Counted from the stretch's first letter, positions 1 through 11,357 are shown. The stretch: DNA of 64,000 nt from Perilla frutescens (GCA_026008535.1 BRKX01000011.1:47290183-47354182), one strand, 5' to 3'. Translations and numbers: made by a program. The notes: generated by a model not told the origin, from the sequence alone.

Positions 1-3000
1 TCTTTTGTTTCTCTTTTGGATAGTTGCTGAAAACTCATCAATCAATTTTCTCTTCACATGATCATCATCCATAAGGTTTATTGCATTACTTGTGTTAGTG
101 TTCATCTTTCTTGGTGTCACTAATGCATCACTTATGAAATTAACCTGAAAAAGTAAAAAAACATGAATGAGAAAAAAATCTTATCTGCATAAACATAGTT
201 TAAACATACACATGTAATTCTTATGTGGAAAATAATATACCTGATCTGCATTTTCTTCCATGCGTTCTTTCCTTTTCTTTGATTTTGATAATGTTCCCTA
301 TAAAATCAGTATAATCTAAGTAATGATTTTATAATCTGTAAATATTTTTTTTATTAGTAAAAAATGCACCTGATTTTCTGAACCTGCACTTAGTATAATG
401 TCCCCACATGCAACCTTAACAACATTAAATGGTCCCTTATAATTATTGACCTGCTTAGGCAGGACAATTATATTAAAGAAACCTTTCTTATTTGATATGC
501 CTTCAATTTCAACTGGAAGTTCATCAAGTATTGCATTCTACAAAAAACAGTAAATTAATTTATGTTTACATAAATTTATATAATGTTGAAAATCTGTTTG
601 ACATATCTCTGCTAATTTTTGTCCAATTAATTCAATGCATTGCATATCCCACATAGAAATGTTGTTGTTGCACTACTGTCACTCACTTCCACATTCAATT
701 TGTATCTATAATTTGTTTAAATTAAATTAAATACTGAAAGTATATATTAATCAATAACCTTCTTTTTCCAATTACGTCAAAAGATTGACATTTTTCGCAA
801 AAGAATTTGAGTTCATCCTGTGGATCTAGTTCCTTTCGACATACATTGCATGCAAGGTATGAGATCCCAGCAATATCTTGAATGCAATTCACAGTAGCAA
901 ATACTATGAACTCCCCACTCTGAATAATGTTAAATTATTGGAATATTAAATATTAAATTATCTATTTTGAAGGAAAAAAAATTATAAATACAATTAAGTT
1001 TACCTGCCCATCTTCTAATATTTGCTGAATTGTTTTGCTCATAACTTCAGCACTTTTTGATTCAACAACTGATTTGGAGGATGATGAACCAACCTGTATT
1101 TAAATAATTATTAGTTTATAATTATTATTCAATATAAATTTTTTAAAAAATTCTAATTAACATACTAAATCTTCAAAAATTTCTGATCCATTTATCGAAA
1201 CGGATTCTTCCTCCTGTATAGAAAAAATATTTATCATTAGTTACATAAACATATTCATTTAAAAATATGTAGTGGATGTGTTTTTTTTTTCTTTAATACC
1301 TCAGTAGGAATATTTTCTCCACAAATTTTTTTTATAATTTCTCTATTGGTAGAAATCCTTGCTACACTGAAAGATCCAGTGTAGTTTCTTATCTGTCCAG
1401 GTTGAATAGAAATATTGAATAGAGCTTTTTTGTTAGCTAATTGTTCAAGTCTTGGAGGAATTCCCTCAACACTTCGACTCTACAAAAAAACTGAATTAGC
1501 ATTTACATTGTTTAATTATCTGAATTAAAAAAAAATTACCACACTTAATTCTGCAGCTGTCTTTCCCAGTAGTGCTATGCTTTCCTTATCCCACATTAGA
1601 AATGTCGTTGTTCCAGTGTAATCAACCACCCTCACAGTTAGCTTGTACCTATAATTTTAAATTTTAAAAAATTATACTTTTTCTGAAAAATGTCAAATCT
1701 AACTTAAATTTAATTTGCCTAAGCTTTCCTGTAATGTCAAATATTTGACATTTTTCACAGAAAAATTGAGTCCTACTTGGTTTAATTTTCTTCTGAAAGC
1801 GTTTGCAAGCCAAGTAGGACCAATCTCCAATGGTCTCTACACAGAGTATGGTTGCAAATATCCAGAAATTGTCAATCTATTAAAAAAAATAGTTTAATAT
1901 ATTCAAAAAATATATATTTTTAATGCTATTCCAAATATTTAAAATACTTGTCCCTCTGTCATAATTTGTGATATAGTTTTCAGATCAAAATCACCATCTC
2001 TAATTTCATCATTTAATGTCCTTGATGATGATGATGTCAGAGAGTAGAGATACTGGTTGATCTTACTTTCCTACTTGTCATATACCTCCAAATAAATATA
2101 TAATAATAAATGTTAATAAAATTAATCATATAAAAAAAACGTTATCTGCCAACTCTGGTACAGAACATTGAACAATTCACATGTATTTTTAAAAAAATAA
2201 TAAAAATAACAACAAAACCAAATATTTAATATGATTATCATGCTATAACAAAATTAATCAGAAAGAAAAAATGTAATCTGCCAACTGAAACAGAACAGTG
2301 AACAATGAACATGTTTTAAAAAAATTAATAAAAATAACAACAAAACCAAATATGTAATCTGTTCATCATGCTATAACAAAATTAATGACAAAAAAAAAAC
2401 GTAATCTGCCAACTGAAACAGAACAATGAACAATGAACATGTTTTGAAAAAATTAATAAAAATAACAACAAAACCAAATATGTAATATGTTCATCATGCT
2501 ATAAGAAATTTAATCAGATTAAAAAAAACGTAATCTATGAACTCAAAAACACCACAGTGAACAATGAACATGTATTTTGAATTGTTTTTAAAAAATAACA
2601 ACAAAACCAAATATGTAATATGTTCATCATGCTATAACAAAATTAATAATTTAAAAAAAAAACATAATCTGCTATCTCTTAAACTGAACAATAAGCATGT
2701 AATATAATAAATTAATTATTTTACCTTAAAGTGAAATCTGCCAACTCTGAAACATTCTGATTCAACACAATCTTTGTAACATTAAATAAAGATGAAACTC
2801 GTACATCACTTATTGTAATATTAAATTAATCAGAACCACACCTATAATTAAAAATTATAGCAAATAGGAAATACTCTTACCCCTATATATATTAGGTCTG
2901 CATAACTGAATAATAATTGCAACTGGTGCTTCAGGTCGAGTTTCCAGAAAATTCATCATCTCTTCTGCATATTTCTCCCAGAGTGTGGCTGTAATCGTAT

Positions 3001-3700
3001 TTCCACTACAAAAACAAACAAAAATATTAGTGAGTACATTAAAAATAAAATGATCTTGCTCCAAATCTTCCAACACCAAATCCATCAATTTGGTCCGCTT
3101 CCCATTTATCTCTCTTGTAAGGGTCTGTAGTGTGAGACAATTGTTCCTATTACATCTGCCAAAAAAAAAAACATATAATTAAATATTTCATAAATGCATA
3201 GGTAATGTTACATATTTTTTCGTATGTATGCAAATATCTTACCAAACATGGTTGCATCTCCTATGTTCTCCATATTTGCAATATCATTGAAATTCTTTAT
3301 CTCATATAATTGCTGCGGAAATTCTTCATGGAAAACTTCAAAGATTTGTGTGTGTTTGAAGACGATTATCTTATAAAAACTCGCGGTTGTCTTGTACTTC
3401 ATCACATTTATTCCAACAACAAAATCTATTATCGCATAAACATTGCCTTCAATCAGGCGATCTTTAAACTTCTCGACATTCGCTTTCGGAATTGACACAT
3501 GAATTCGTTCACCCTACAAAAAAAAGTTAACTCTTATAAATTTGGATTTGTTAAAGATAAAAAAATCGGAAATTTCATAAAATGAATGTACCTCTCTATC
3601 ATGGAAAATGCATTCCATGCTAAATGAGTTTGTGTTCTCGTAGCAATGAATCAACCGCAATTCTATACCGAATGTACTTATTCCGGGCTTCAACATTCAT
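1..3700 (-). pseudogene. RPA1-like (replication protein A 70 kDa, Helitron type) gene, damaged, 3' end outside window
   Basis: The gene is related to the large subunit of the single-strand DNA-binding complex RPA. Exons read right to left. An OB-fold (DUF223/DBD-A type) covers about 3696-3243, split by an intron at about 3514-3590. A second OB-fold fragment at about 3150-2860 includes the TLWEKYAEEM region. Two copies of a DBD-C-like module follow, at about 1990-1310 and 1060-370, each with an OB strand region and a zinc ribbon. The proximal ribbon (1705-1850) reads C-K-R-F then C-E-K-C, so one zinc ligand is Phe. The distal ribbon (760-930) keeps C-N-V-C and C-E-K-C. The distal module has a one-base deletion near 651 relative to its sister (TTTCTATG against TTTCTAATG), which breaks frame. 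Frame is also doubtful near 3130. The gene is therefore probably non-functional. Exact exon ends are uncertain. Confidence 0.7.
2141..2700. repeat. Tandem repeat, about 129 bp x 4-5, in an RPA1-like intron
   Basis: Units beginning near 2141, 2273, 2401, 2530 and 2663 share the order 'taatctgccaact', 'acagtgaacaatgaacatg', 'aataacaacaaaaccaaata' and 'tcatcatgctataacaaa'. Divergence between units is modest. The array lies between the second OB-fold and the first zinc-ribbon module of the RPA1-like gene. Confidence 0.85.
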
Positions 3701-4016
3701 ACTGTTCCAAAAACTGGAGCCATTTATCTTGAAATATTCTGACGGCAGATTGAATATATTGAGAGGAAGTTGTTCCTGTTTGAGAGAGATTAGAAGGACC
3801 GTGTGTTTCTGAATTGTGAATTCTGAAACTGTTAATATTACTATTTATGTTTCAATTTTGGAGGTAGTGGGCAAGTGGAGAAGCAGTTGTAGTTAGTGGC
3901 GGTTGTATAGTTTATTTTATGTAATTTTTTTTATATATTATCCATTCATTTTTTTAGATATATTAGTATATATTTCGTAATTATTGTCATTCCTTTGAAA
4001 ACAAAATATGGATATA

Positions 4017-4047
<31 letters not shown>

Positions 4048-4188
4048 AACATGCAAAACAAACAACACAACTCCCGCAGCAGACACACCCCCACTTATAA
4101 AACACACGTTATCTCCCATTTTTAAAATTAATTTATTTTTAAAAAATAATTATATAATATTTTTATTGAATAATTAAGTAAATTTTAT

Positions 4189-4303
4189 TGACCTCAGAAT
4201 TCAAATTTTATTAGAAAATTGTCATCAATTAATCAGCAAAATCAATGACCTCAGAATTCAAATCTTATTACAAAATTGCCATCAATTAATCAGCAAAATC
4301 AAT
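4189..4303. repeat. Direct tandem duplication, about 57 bp x 2
   Basis: Two adjacent near-identical copies begin with 'gacctcagaattcaaat' and end with 'caattaatcagcaaaatcaa'. They lie within the first 150 bp of the Helitron terminus. Confidence 0.85.
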
Positions 4304-4341
4304 TTCAATTAGATTTTTTCTGTTTTTATATATAGTATAGA

Positions 4342-4800
4342 TTTCCTTCAAGCAAGGAGAGTAGTCCTGACGATGACGTCAACCTCGGTGCTCCTCTCAA
4401 CATGCTTCTTGGAGTCCGGTGATTTCAAGCAAAATGATGAGGCCTTCATCGACAAAGGAACCAAACTCTCATGCATATTATTCTTTTTTTTTTCCTTTAT
4501 TATCAAGATGGTTTGGGGGCTATAAATTGGGGGTTGTATTTTAGGTTATAGATTTTTTTAAACTAGTGATGACTATAAAATGGGGGTTATATTTTATTTA
4601 GTTATACTTTAAATTAGTTGGGGGTTGTAGGGGCAAAAAAGTCTAGAAATATATATTTATATTATAATTAATTTAGGGGTTGTAAAGAGTAAAATGAGGA
4701 TTGTAAATAGAATTACCTTTGAAAAAAATAAATTACTTAGATAATGTAAAATCGGGCTTTGTAGCAGAGCCCATCATATAGTAAAACCCAAGCCCACATC
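4342..4800. other. Short spacer between the Helitron end and the eIF2-beta promoter
   Basis: The first 140 bp (to about 4480) are richer in GC and read open for about 50 codons on the plus strand without a recognisable match. They may be a fragment of the target locus. The rest is AT-rich. The eIF2-beta transcript probably starts near 4790-4850, since an untranslated exon ends at a GGTATTT donor at about 4881. Confidence 0.4.
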
Positions 4801-4910
4801 TTACTACTTCAAAAACCCTTCTCCTCCAAAACTAGGGCTGCAAAACAGAGATAATTTTCGTTTCTTCGTCGCAGCATCCAGGTATTTAATATTCTCTCGA
4901 ATCCTTATCG

Positions 4911-5015
4911 AAATGTGGCTAGCTAGCTGCAATGTTTTGCCTAAAATAGGAAATATATATTTTTGTGGCCATGATTGATCTAGCTATGTTTGGTAAAGTT
5001 TGAGGCACTCTTTGT
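4911..5015. repeat. 105-bp sequence shared with the NET4-like intron
   Basis: This stretch of the eIF2-beta 5' UTR intron is almost identical to 13611-13715 (one substitution seen, agctagctgc against agcgagctgc). The two copies are exactly 8,700 bp apart and in the same orientation. No inverted termini or coding content were seen. Confidence 0.9.
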
Positions 5016-5136
5016 TAGCCATGATTAAGTGGAAGCATGGTTATTCTAACTGTTTGCATTTCGAGGCTTCTATTTTATGAGCGGAGTCGCTTATTTTTGT
5101 TTTGTTTGGATTTATGTTACAGATCTAATAACAATC

Positions 5137-8100
5137 ATGGCGGATGAGGAAAATCACAATGAGATAAAAGAGGAGGTTGGAGATGTAAGTCTTTTTTTTT
5201 TTTTTTAAACATTGGGTGGCTATGGCATTTTAATTATATTTGTGCTTTGTTTAGATTTACTGACTTGGTGGCGAGTATTTTTATTCTATTGTAGATTTTA
5301 GCCATTGGCTCTAAGTGTTCCATTTAATTGTTTTACGATAAATTGAAGTTTACAGGAAACTAGTTGAATTAATTAGCGTCCCCAACAAGAAGCTAAGGAT
5401 ATCATGGTTCCACCAGACATGATTTATAGAAGTGAAATAGTTTATATGATTTCTGGGTGCCATTTTATTTTAAATCATCTGCTGGTACCTGTGCTATTTT
5501 TTTGACTTATAAGCTGTGTTTTTGTGTTAATACAGTCTTAAATTTTTAAAATACTGGACAGTTTACCCATCTTTTAACCTTATAAACCATGTCTCAAATA
5601 TTTTGTATATTTCAGTTGATAGAGGTCTACAACAAAATATGACATTTCTTATGCAAATGATTCCTCAAGATTTGTATTACTTCAATGCAGATAGCTCCAT
5701 TTGACCCTACAAAGAAAAAGAAGAAGAAGAAGGCAGTGGCACAAGAACTAGCTGAAGATGATTCTGTTGATACTCTAGCTGAGAAAACTGAGAGCTTGTC
5801 TGGTATGTATCCAAGCCAATGGCACCAGTTCTATTTTTATTATGCTGTAACTTTATATTAGCTACTTATATTTTTCACATTTGTCCACAGTTTCTGACAG
5901 TCTTGAAACTTCATTTGCTGGTCTCAAAAAGAAAAAGAAGAAACCAGTGAGCGATAATAAGATCCCTTTTCTTTTGATTTGGGGAAATATTTTTTCGTTG
6001 TTATAATGTGCCATTACACATTACTTTTACAGGCACATACTGATCTGACTGAAGAAAAAGAAAATGTCGGAGAAGAAGAGGATGGTGAGGATTTTTTTGA
6101 TTTGTGAGTGCATTGACTCGTTCATCACTTGGTTTTATGCCTGATTATTTTGTTTGTTGAAAATTGTAGATGCTATTGGAGAGGAGGAGGAAGGAGAAGG
6201 AATTGTTTTGCAACAATATCCATGGGAAGGAAGTGATCGGGATTATGAATATGAAGAGGTAATTGAGCCTTTCTTAGTACATTGAACTGTATTCTAGTGA
6301 AATGTTTTCTTTACGAACTGAGCCTTATCTCATATGATAATGATCAACCCTTTCTTTCTGTGTTTGCTGTGTTCCCTCTAGTTGCTCTTATACTGCCATT
6401 CTGTAGGGTATCTTGACCGTCATTCGATCACTGATATCTTCCCTTAGTTTGTTCTTGGCCTTGTTCATTTTATGAGCGATTGAGTGGTAATGTTTTCCTT
6501 CCGGTGATGTCAATGGACGAGGATAATGGATTTTTTTATTCTAGTATTGAGTCTTCTTACTCCTTTACTCATCGGATATGTTGTGTAAATACTCTGGTTA
6601 TAAGTATTACTCCGGAGAAAGTGCTTCACGCCATTATATTGATTTTGTTTCTACCTTGGTTCTACTTTCATGAAGCTTCATGCTCTTCTGTCATTTACCT
6701 GACCGCCTGTCTCTTTGTTTTATCTATATTAATTCTGTTTTAAAACATGCAGCTTCTTGGGAGGGTTTTCAACATTCTCCGTGAGAATAACCCTGAGCTC
6801 GCTGGGGATAGGCGCAGGACTGTTATGAGACCTCCTCAAGTACTGCGTGAAGGCACAAAGAAAACTGTGTTTGTGAACTTCATGGACCTTTGCAAAACGT
6901 ATGCTTACTTTTTCTATTGAATATAATAGTTTTATGATGCTTTGAGATTTTCATCATTGACCTTTTTGTATGCTACCAAATCACCACCTAATATCTATAC
7001 TTTTGTATTATCATCTTTTTCATTATTTATGTACCTGTATTGCTGTTTGATTTTATTTGGAACAAAACTATTTGCTCTTTGTGATATAAAAAGATGATAT
7101 ATATACTCATTTGGGCTTCATTCTCCACAGGATGCATAGACAACCAGAGCATGTAATGACTTTCCTTCTGGCTGAAATGGGAACAAGTGGCTCTCTTGAT
7201 GGACAACAAAGATTGGTGGTCAAAGGGAGGTTTGCTCCCAAGAATTTCGAGGGAATCTTGCGACGCTATATTAGTAAGTTTTGCTTTAGCTATTCCTTAT
7301 ATTTTATGTATCTTTGTATTTCCTACTTTTTTTCTACTATGTTGTACTTCTAGATTGTTATTTAAGTATTTTATGTTCTCTTTGCATGGATTGTGAATAA
7401 TCAAATAAAGCTATTTTTGCTCGTTCCTTACTAGTCTGTATTTGGAATGATGGCTGCAGATGAGTATGTCATATGTAATGGTTGCAAAAGTCCAGATACT
7501 ATCCTTTCAAAGGAGAACCGTCTCTTCTTCCTCAGATGTGAAAAGGTACTTCCCAAACTTCTTGCAAGCATATTTGTGTGTAAAGATCCTCTTGATTAGT
7601 AACTCAAAGCCTTGTCTTGTCATACATAATTCTGCCTTTGGGGATATAATGAACCATGTTATAGGGTGATATGTTAATTGATTTCACGTGGGTCTGTGAT
7701 CATTTGAACATATACCCTCCATTGTCTGAATGCTTTTCCTGAATATAAATCTCAGTGTTCTGAGGTCTCTGTGTACATGGGAACTTTTATTATATTTTAT
7801 TTTGTAGTGTTCACCAATGGCCTGTGATGATTAAAATATTTGTCTACATTGTCTGATTGCGCTAGTTGAAGAATGTTTCTGTGCTAAATCTGAGGCCTAC
7901 ATCAGTGTTCTGAATTCTCTGATGTTACAGGAAAACTTTTTTTTTAATCCCTTTCTCTTTTCCCATGTTCGCTAAACTTGTTATTTTTATGGCCTGTGAT
8001 GATCAAACTATTTGCCTACATTGTCTGATTGTTCTAGTTGAAGAGTGTTTCTATATTAAGTCTGAGGCCAATGAAGTTAGTTTTTTCAAACACAATTTTG

Positions 8101-9192
8101 ATCTCTTGGAACACCTTTTTTCAGTGCTCTGTAGCTTATACACTTTTCCTTGACTTCTTAACTGATAGTTTTTATAGTATTCTCCAATGGCCTGTGATGA
8201 TCAAAATATTTGCCTACATTGTCTGATTGTTCTAGTTGAAGATTGTTTTCTATATTAAGTCTGAGGCCTATTAAGTTGGTATATTAAAACTCAATATAAT
8301 TTTCTATTCTCCTTGAACTCTCTAGCTATATACTTTACCCTGATTTCTTAACCAGCTATTTTTATTGTTTTTTCCGATGGCCTGTGAGGATCAAAATATT
8401 TGCCTACATTGTCTGATTGTTCTAGTTGAAGAGTGTTTCTATATTGTGTCTGAGGCCTATGAAGTTGGTATTTTCAAACACATTTTTTTATCACTTGGAC
8501 CCCTTTTAAGTGCTCTCTAGCTTATACACTTTACCTTGCTGAAATTGAGAAGCTTTCCTTTTTCAGGCATGCTGATCTTAGTCGTACAATATAATATTTT
8601 CACAAACTTTCCCTAATTTTTTTTCACAAATGTGCTGCCATATGCACATGTTCAAAATTTTTGGATGCTTCTGAATTGGCGATACTATTATGAGGTTTAT
8701 TGTGTTCTAAACTTAAAATAATAATATCGTATTGGCATCCAGAGGCCTGTGATGATTAAACATTTGCCTACATTGTCTGATCGCGCTATTTGAAGTGTCT
8801 TTTACTCTTTCTGAGGCCTCTGGTTAATTCATGATTACATATTCCCATCTATTTGGACCTTTTAGATTTTTCTCACTGTTCATGATGGTTGATATATTCT
8901 TGAGGTCTACATATTTTGGGTTATTTGGCCAGTCGTAGTTCCTGCTTCACCGGAGGATCAGACTAGATGTGGAATTAGCAAGACTTTTTTTTTTTAATTG
9001 GGGGTCTACTTTCTGAAGTGTCAATTTATTTAGAATTTAGATAATTGTTAGTTAAATAAATAAATGTGGTTTCATATTCAATTATCAAGTAATTTTTGTC
9101 TGTATTTATTGTAGTGTGGTTCTGGAAGATCAGTTGCTCAGATCAAGGCTGGATTTGTTGCGCGTGTTGGTCGCCGGAAAGCAGGAACATGA
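5137..9192 (+). CDS. Eukaryotic translation initiation factor 2 subunit beta
   Basis: This is a subunit of the eIF2 GTPase complex that delivers initiator Met-tRNA to the 40S ribosome in the cytosol. The nine coding exons are 5137-5184, 5691-5802, 5891-5946, 6033-6084, 6170-6258, 6753-6898, 7131-7273, 7460-7545 and 9115-9192. They join in frame to 269 codons plus TGA, matching the usual plant length of about 268. The N-terminus has two lysine blocks (residues 24-30 and 66-71), the K-boxes that bind eIF5/eIF2B, followed by an acidic stretch. The conserved core includes the FVNFMDLCKTMHRQPEHV segment. The C-terminal zinc finger has Cys 221, 224, 242 and 245. The last intron falls between Cys242 and Cys245 and carries the snoRNA-like cluster. 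A 5' UTR intron runs from about 4881 to 5122. The gene looks intact and constitutive. Confidence 0.96.
7691..7768 (+). ncRNA. Degenerate C/D-box snoRNA-like unit (copy 0)
   Basis: This copy has a weak C box (GTGATCA), a D' box CTGA at 7726-7729 after 'ccattgt', and a terminal CTGA at 7760-7763 followed by GGTC. Guide and stem have drifted from the later copies. It is probably a decayed member of the intron 8 cluster. Confidence 0.4.
7819..7897 (+). ncRNA. C/D-box snoRNA-like unit, copy 1
   Basis: The order is GGCC stem, C box GTGATGA, D' box CTGA at 7853-7856, C'-like TTGAAGA, D box CTGA at 7890-7893, then GGCC closing the stem. It is 79 nt long, a usual size for the class. The stretch upstream of D' reads tttgtctacattgt, one base different from the sister copies. 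It lies in the sense strand of eIF2-beta intron 8. Confidence 0.7.
7991..8069 (+). ncRNA. C/D-box snoRNA-like unit, copy 2
   Basis: C box GTGATGA is at 7996-8002, D' CTGA at 8025-8028 preceded by tttgcctacattgt, a C'-like TTGAAGA follows, and D CTGA is at 8062-8065. TGGCC before the C box and GGCCA after the D box can form a closing stem. All the boxes are canonical, so this is one of the best candidates for an active copy. Confidence 0.78.
8189..8268 (+). ncRNA. C/D-box snoRNA-like unit, copy 3
   Basis: C box GTGATGA, the same D' guide as copy 2, D' and D boxes both CTGA (D at 8261-8264), and a GGCC/GGCC closing stem. Length is 80 nt. It sits 198 bp after copy 2 and the flanking DNA is duplicated too, so the cluster grew by tandem duplication. 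Confidence 0.78.
8379..8457 (+). ncRNA. C/D-box snoRNA-like unit, copy 4 (altered C box)
   Basis: Same architecture and D' guide as copies 2 and 3, with D CTGA at 8450-8453. The C box reads GTGAGGA instead of GTGATGA. That change hits the core of the kink-turn, so this copy may not accumulate. Confidence 0.6.
8742..8820 (+). ncRNA. C/D-box snoRNA-like unit, copy 5
   Basis: C box GTGATGA, D' guide tttgcctacattgt, and D CTGA at 8811-8814. It has the strongest closing stem of the set: GAGGCC before the C box pairs with GGCCTC after the D box. The body between D' and D has diverged from copies 2-4, while the boxes, stem and D' guide are kept. That pattern is what selection on a guide RNA would leave. 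Confidence 0.75.
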
Positions 9193-9752
9193 TGTTTGTT
9201 CTTCTGGAACAGTTTGTTTTATACTTGTGAAAATCCTTGGGTTCAGATATTTTTGCCGTCGTAATTCTGTTACTGCATTCTCTGCTAATAAGATGTTTTT
9301 TATCTTAAGAAGTTCAATGAGAGTTAATGATTTTTTATTTATAATTTAGAAATGTAGTATGTGATTTTATTGCTGCGCTACGTGCGAATGAGATTTGATC
9401 GTTTCATAATATTTGCTGTTTTAGAGTTTTATTTTTGTGTCGAAATGTTAATTATTTTAGATATTTTCACCCCCTTTCTCCCAAGCTTATCCCTATAAAT
9501 TTATGGAGAGAAAATTTTGCCATTTTTTAGGAAAATATAAGGGAATAAAATTTTATTTGATATAGTTAAAGAGGTATATTAGTCTAAAAAATTAATTGTT
9601 AATTCTAGATTAAAATCCTAAAACAATAAACATTATAAAACGGAGGGAACAATAGGTTGTAAATTAAGGTTTGCTTAGCAATTCTATCGTAACGTGCACC
9701 TGTTATGATATGAATTTATTATCTTTTTTATATTTATATATATTCCCTTCGT
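9193..9752. other. eIF2-beta 3' region with a degenerate MITE copy
   Basis: The 3' UTR probably reaches about 9400. From about 9413 to 9645 the sequence is a diverged copy of the Stowaway-like element that follows at 9753. It shares the central 'atatggagagaa' and 'aaaattaattgttaattctaga' blocks and a right end 'cggaggga', but the left terminus is lost. Confidence 0.5.
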
Positions 9753-10002
9753 TTTATTTTGTTTGTTCTTTTAGGTTTTTTTGTTTTGTGTCAAAATGTT
9801 TGTTGTTTTATATATTTTGACACACTCTCTCTCAAGTTTAATCTTACAAATATATGGAGAGAACAAAATTTCAACTTTTTAGAAAAATATAAGTGAATAA
9901 GATTTTATATAATATAAAAGGGAGGAATATATTAGTCCAAAAAATTAATTGTTAATTATAGATTAAAATTCTAAAACAATAAACAAAACAAAATGGAGGG
10001 AG
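9753..10002. mobile_element. Stowaway-like MITE (Tc1/mariner type)
   Basis: This is a 250-bp non-coding element. The left end reads TTCCCTTCGTTTTATTTTG and the right end is its imperfect inverse ending ATGGAGGGAG. It is bordered by TA on both sides, the usual Stowaway target duplication. The CTCCCTCCGT-type terminus is characteristic of the group. Confidence 0.7.
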
Positions 10003-11148
10003 TATATGTTTTAATTTTTATTTTTTCAGTTGAAAAGCATCGTATACCATCTTATACGGATATAAAGGATGATATTTTACACTTTTATTTATAATTTTAA
10101 TAATTAAACATTAAATTTGTTATTTTTATATAATGAGTATTTTTAGGATATAGTCTTTTGCAAAGTATTGTACATAATAGATATACATTTATTAAATATT
10201 TCTTGCAAAGTCTGCGTAGTTTCTGCTAAATTCAGATAATACAATCTCGATTTAATTGAACAATATTTTGTTTACTTTAAGGTGATGATGACCCTTTTAT
10301 GGGTATCGAGATAAATTTATACATGTTGGTTTTGTTTTGGCAATAAGTTGACACTTGTACTTTGCTGTTTATCTAATGGTCTGCAACAAAAGATAAAACT
10401 AATTGCTTTTAAATTATGATAAATTGTATCTTTGGGTCTTAGGGTTCAGGTGATATTAGGAGTCACTAGGCTAATGGTGTGTAAACTTGGGGTAAATTTC
10501 AATTTTGCGTAATAATTTACAAATATAATGGAAAAAGGTTGTTATAAATTGTTGTAAACATGCAACTTGTGATTACAATGCAATATTCTATTTCACTGTC
10601 ACTCGTAGACAAGATAATTTTAGACATTTATTTAAATCATAATAAAATAAGTGTGAAGTTATGAGGGTTTAAAGTGAAATTCAAAATAAACAATTAGGAC
10701 GTTATTACTTATTATGGTCCAACTCAACCTAAATTAGGTAACAATAAATTTTGGTTGATGGATGCTAAACTTGGTAATTTGTAAGTAATTGTGGCGCACT
10801 AACTTACGTGTTCGATTGCCCTTTTTAAGGGTTAATAGTCTTGAAATTATTAGCTGGGTAAAGCATGAATTAAACATTTATTAAATTTATAGATTACGAA
10901 ATACGACACAACATGGGGTGAAATTTCCTGATCGATCTGCCTCCCCATTACAATTTTGGGGCCATCAGCAACCAACTTGTAGGCTTGTAGCATGGATTAA
11001 ACATTAACTACAAGTACGTGTTTGCTTTATTTTTTCAACAACATTTATATTAAAAATAAAATAAAAAGAAAAAAGAAACCCACAATTTATTCAATTCAAT
11101 AACTTATTTGTGCTCCTTATCCAAACAAAACCACATTAATGCAACGAA
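10003..11148. other. AT-rich intergenic stretch
   Basis: No gene, RNA or clear repeat structure was recognised here. It is long-range AT-rich DNA without open frames of interest. Confidence 0.5.
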
Positions 11149-11151
11149 ACT

Positions 11152-11348
11152 TCAAAATCCCCCAATCCCAAAATAAATATTACAAAAACCCGAAAAAAAA
11201 AACAATAAGAAAAAAAATGCTAAAATTAGTATCATGATGAAATGAACACGACTCACGAGATTCACAAAACGGTCGTTTTGCCGCTTTCTATCATTTTCAT
11301 TACTATATTCACATTCCACTTCTCTCTCACTTTCAGAATCACTCCTAT
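11152..11348 (-). pseudogene. Possible small membrane-protein ORF interrupted by a MITE
   Basis: On the minus strand a frame encodes an acidic, charged N-terminal half (SDSESEREVECEYSNEND) followed by a long hydrophobic stretch of about 20 residues, then a stop at 11152. The frame runs up to the target duplication of the MITE at 11358-11693 and continues on its far side from an ATG near 11722. The element may therefore have landed near the start of a small ORF. No family was recognised, and the ORF may be chance. Confidence 0.25.
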
Positions 11349-11357
11349 TTCTCCCTT

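Larger units (their letters stand above)
1..4341 (-). mobile_element. Helitron, 5' part (runs off the left edge)
   Basis: On the minus strand the sequence starting at 4341 reads TCTATACTATATATA, the usual plant Helitron 5' terminus (TC start). It is preceded by A, as expected for insertion between A and T. Downstream on the same strand lies an RPA1-like gene, a typical passenger of plant Helitrons. No Rep/helicase gene and no CTRR hairpin terminus are in view; both would lie left of position 1. The terminus match and gene orientation are seen in the sequence. Assigning the whole stretch to one element is inference. Confidence 0.65.

Noticed and set aside
4344..4480. Gene fragment of about 50 codons beside the Helitron end
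   Set aside because: GC-richer and open but without any recognisable similarity or splice pattern; kept only as a note in the spacer entry.
8576..8741. Further snoRNA unit between copies 4 and 5
   Set aside because: Flanking repeat sequence is present at first, but no GTGATGA-like C box paired with a CTGA and GGCC stem was found.
9413..9645. Second intact Stowaway element
   Set aside because: Only the centre and right end match 9753-10002; the left terminus is missing, so it is listed as a degenerate relic.
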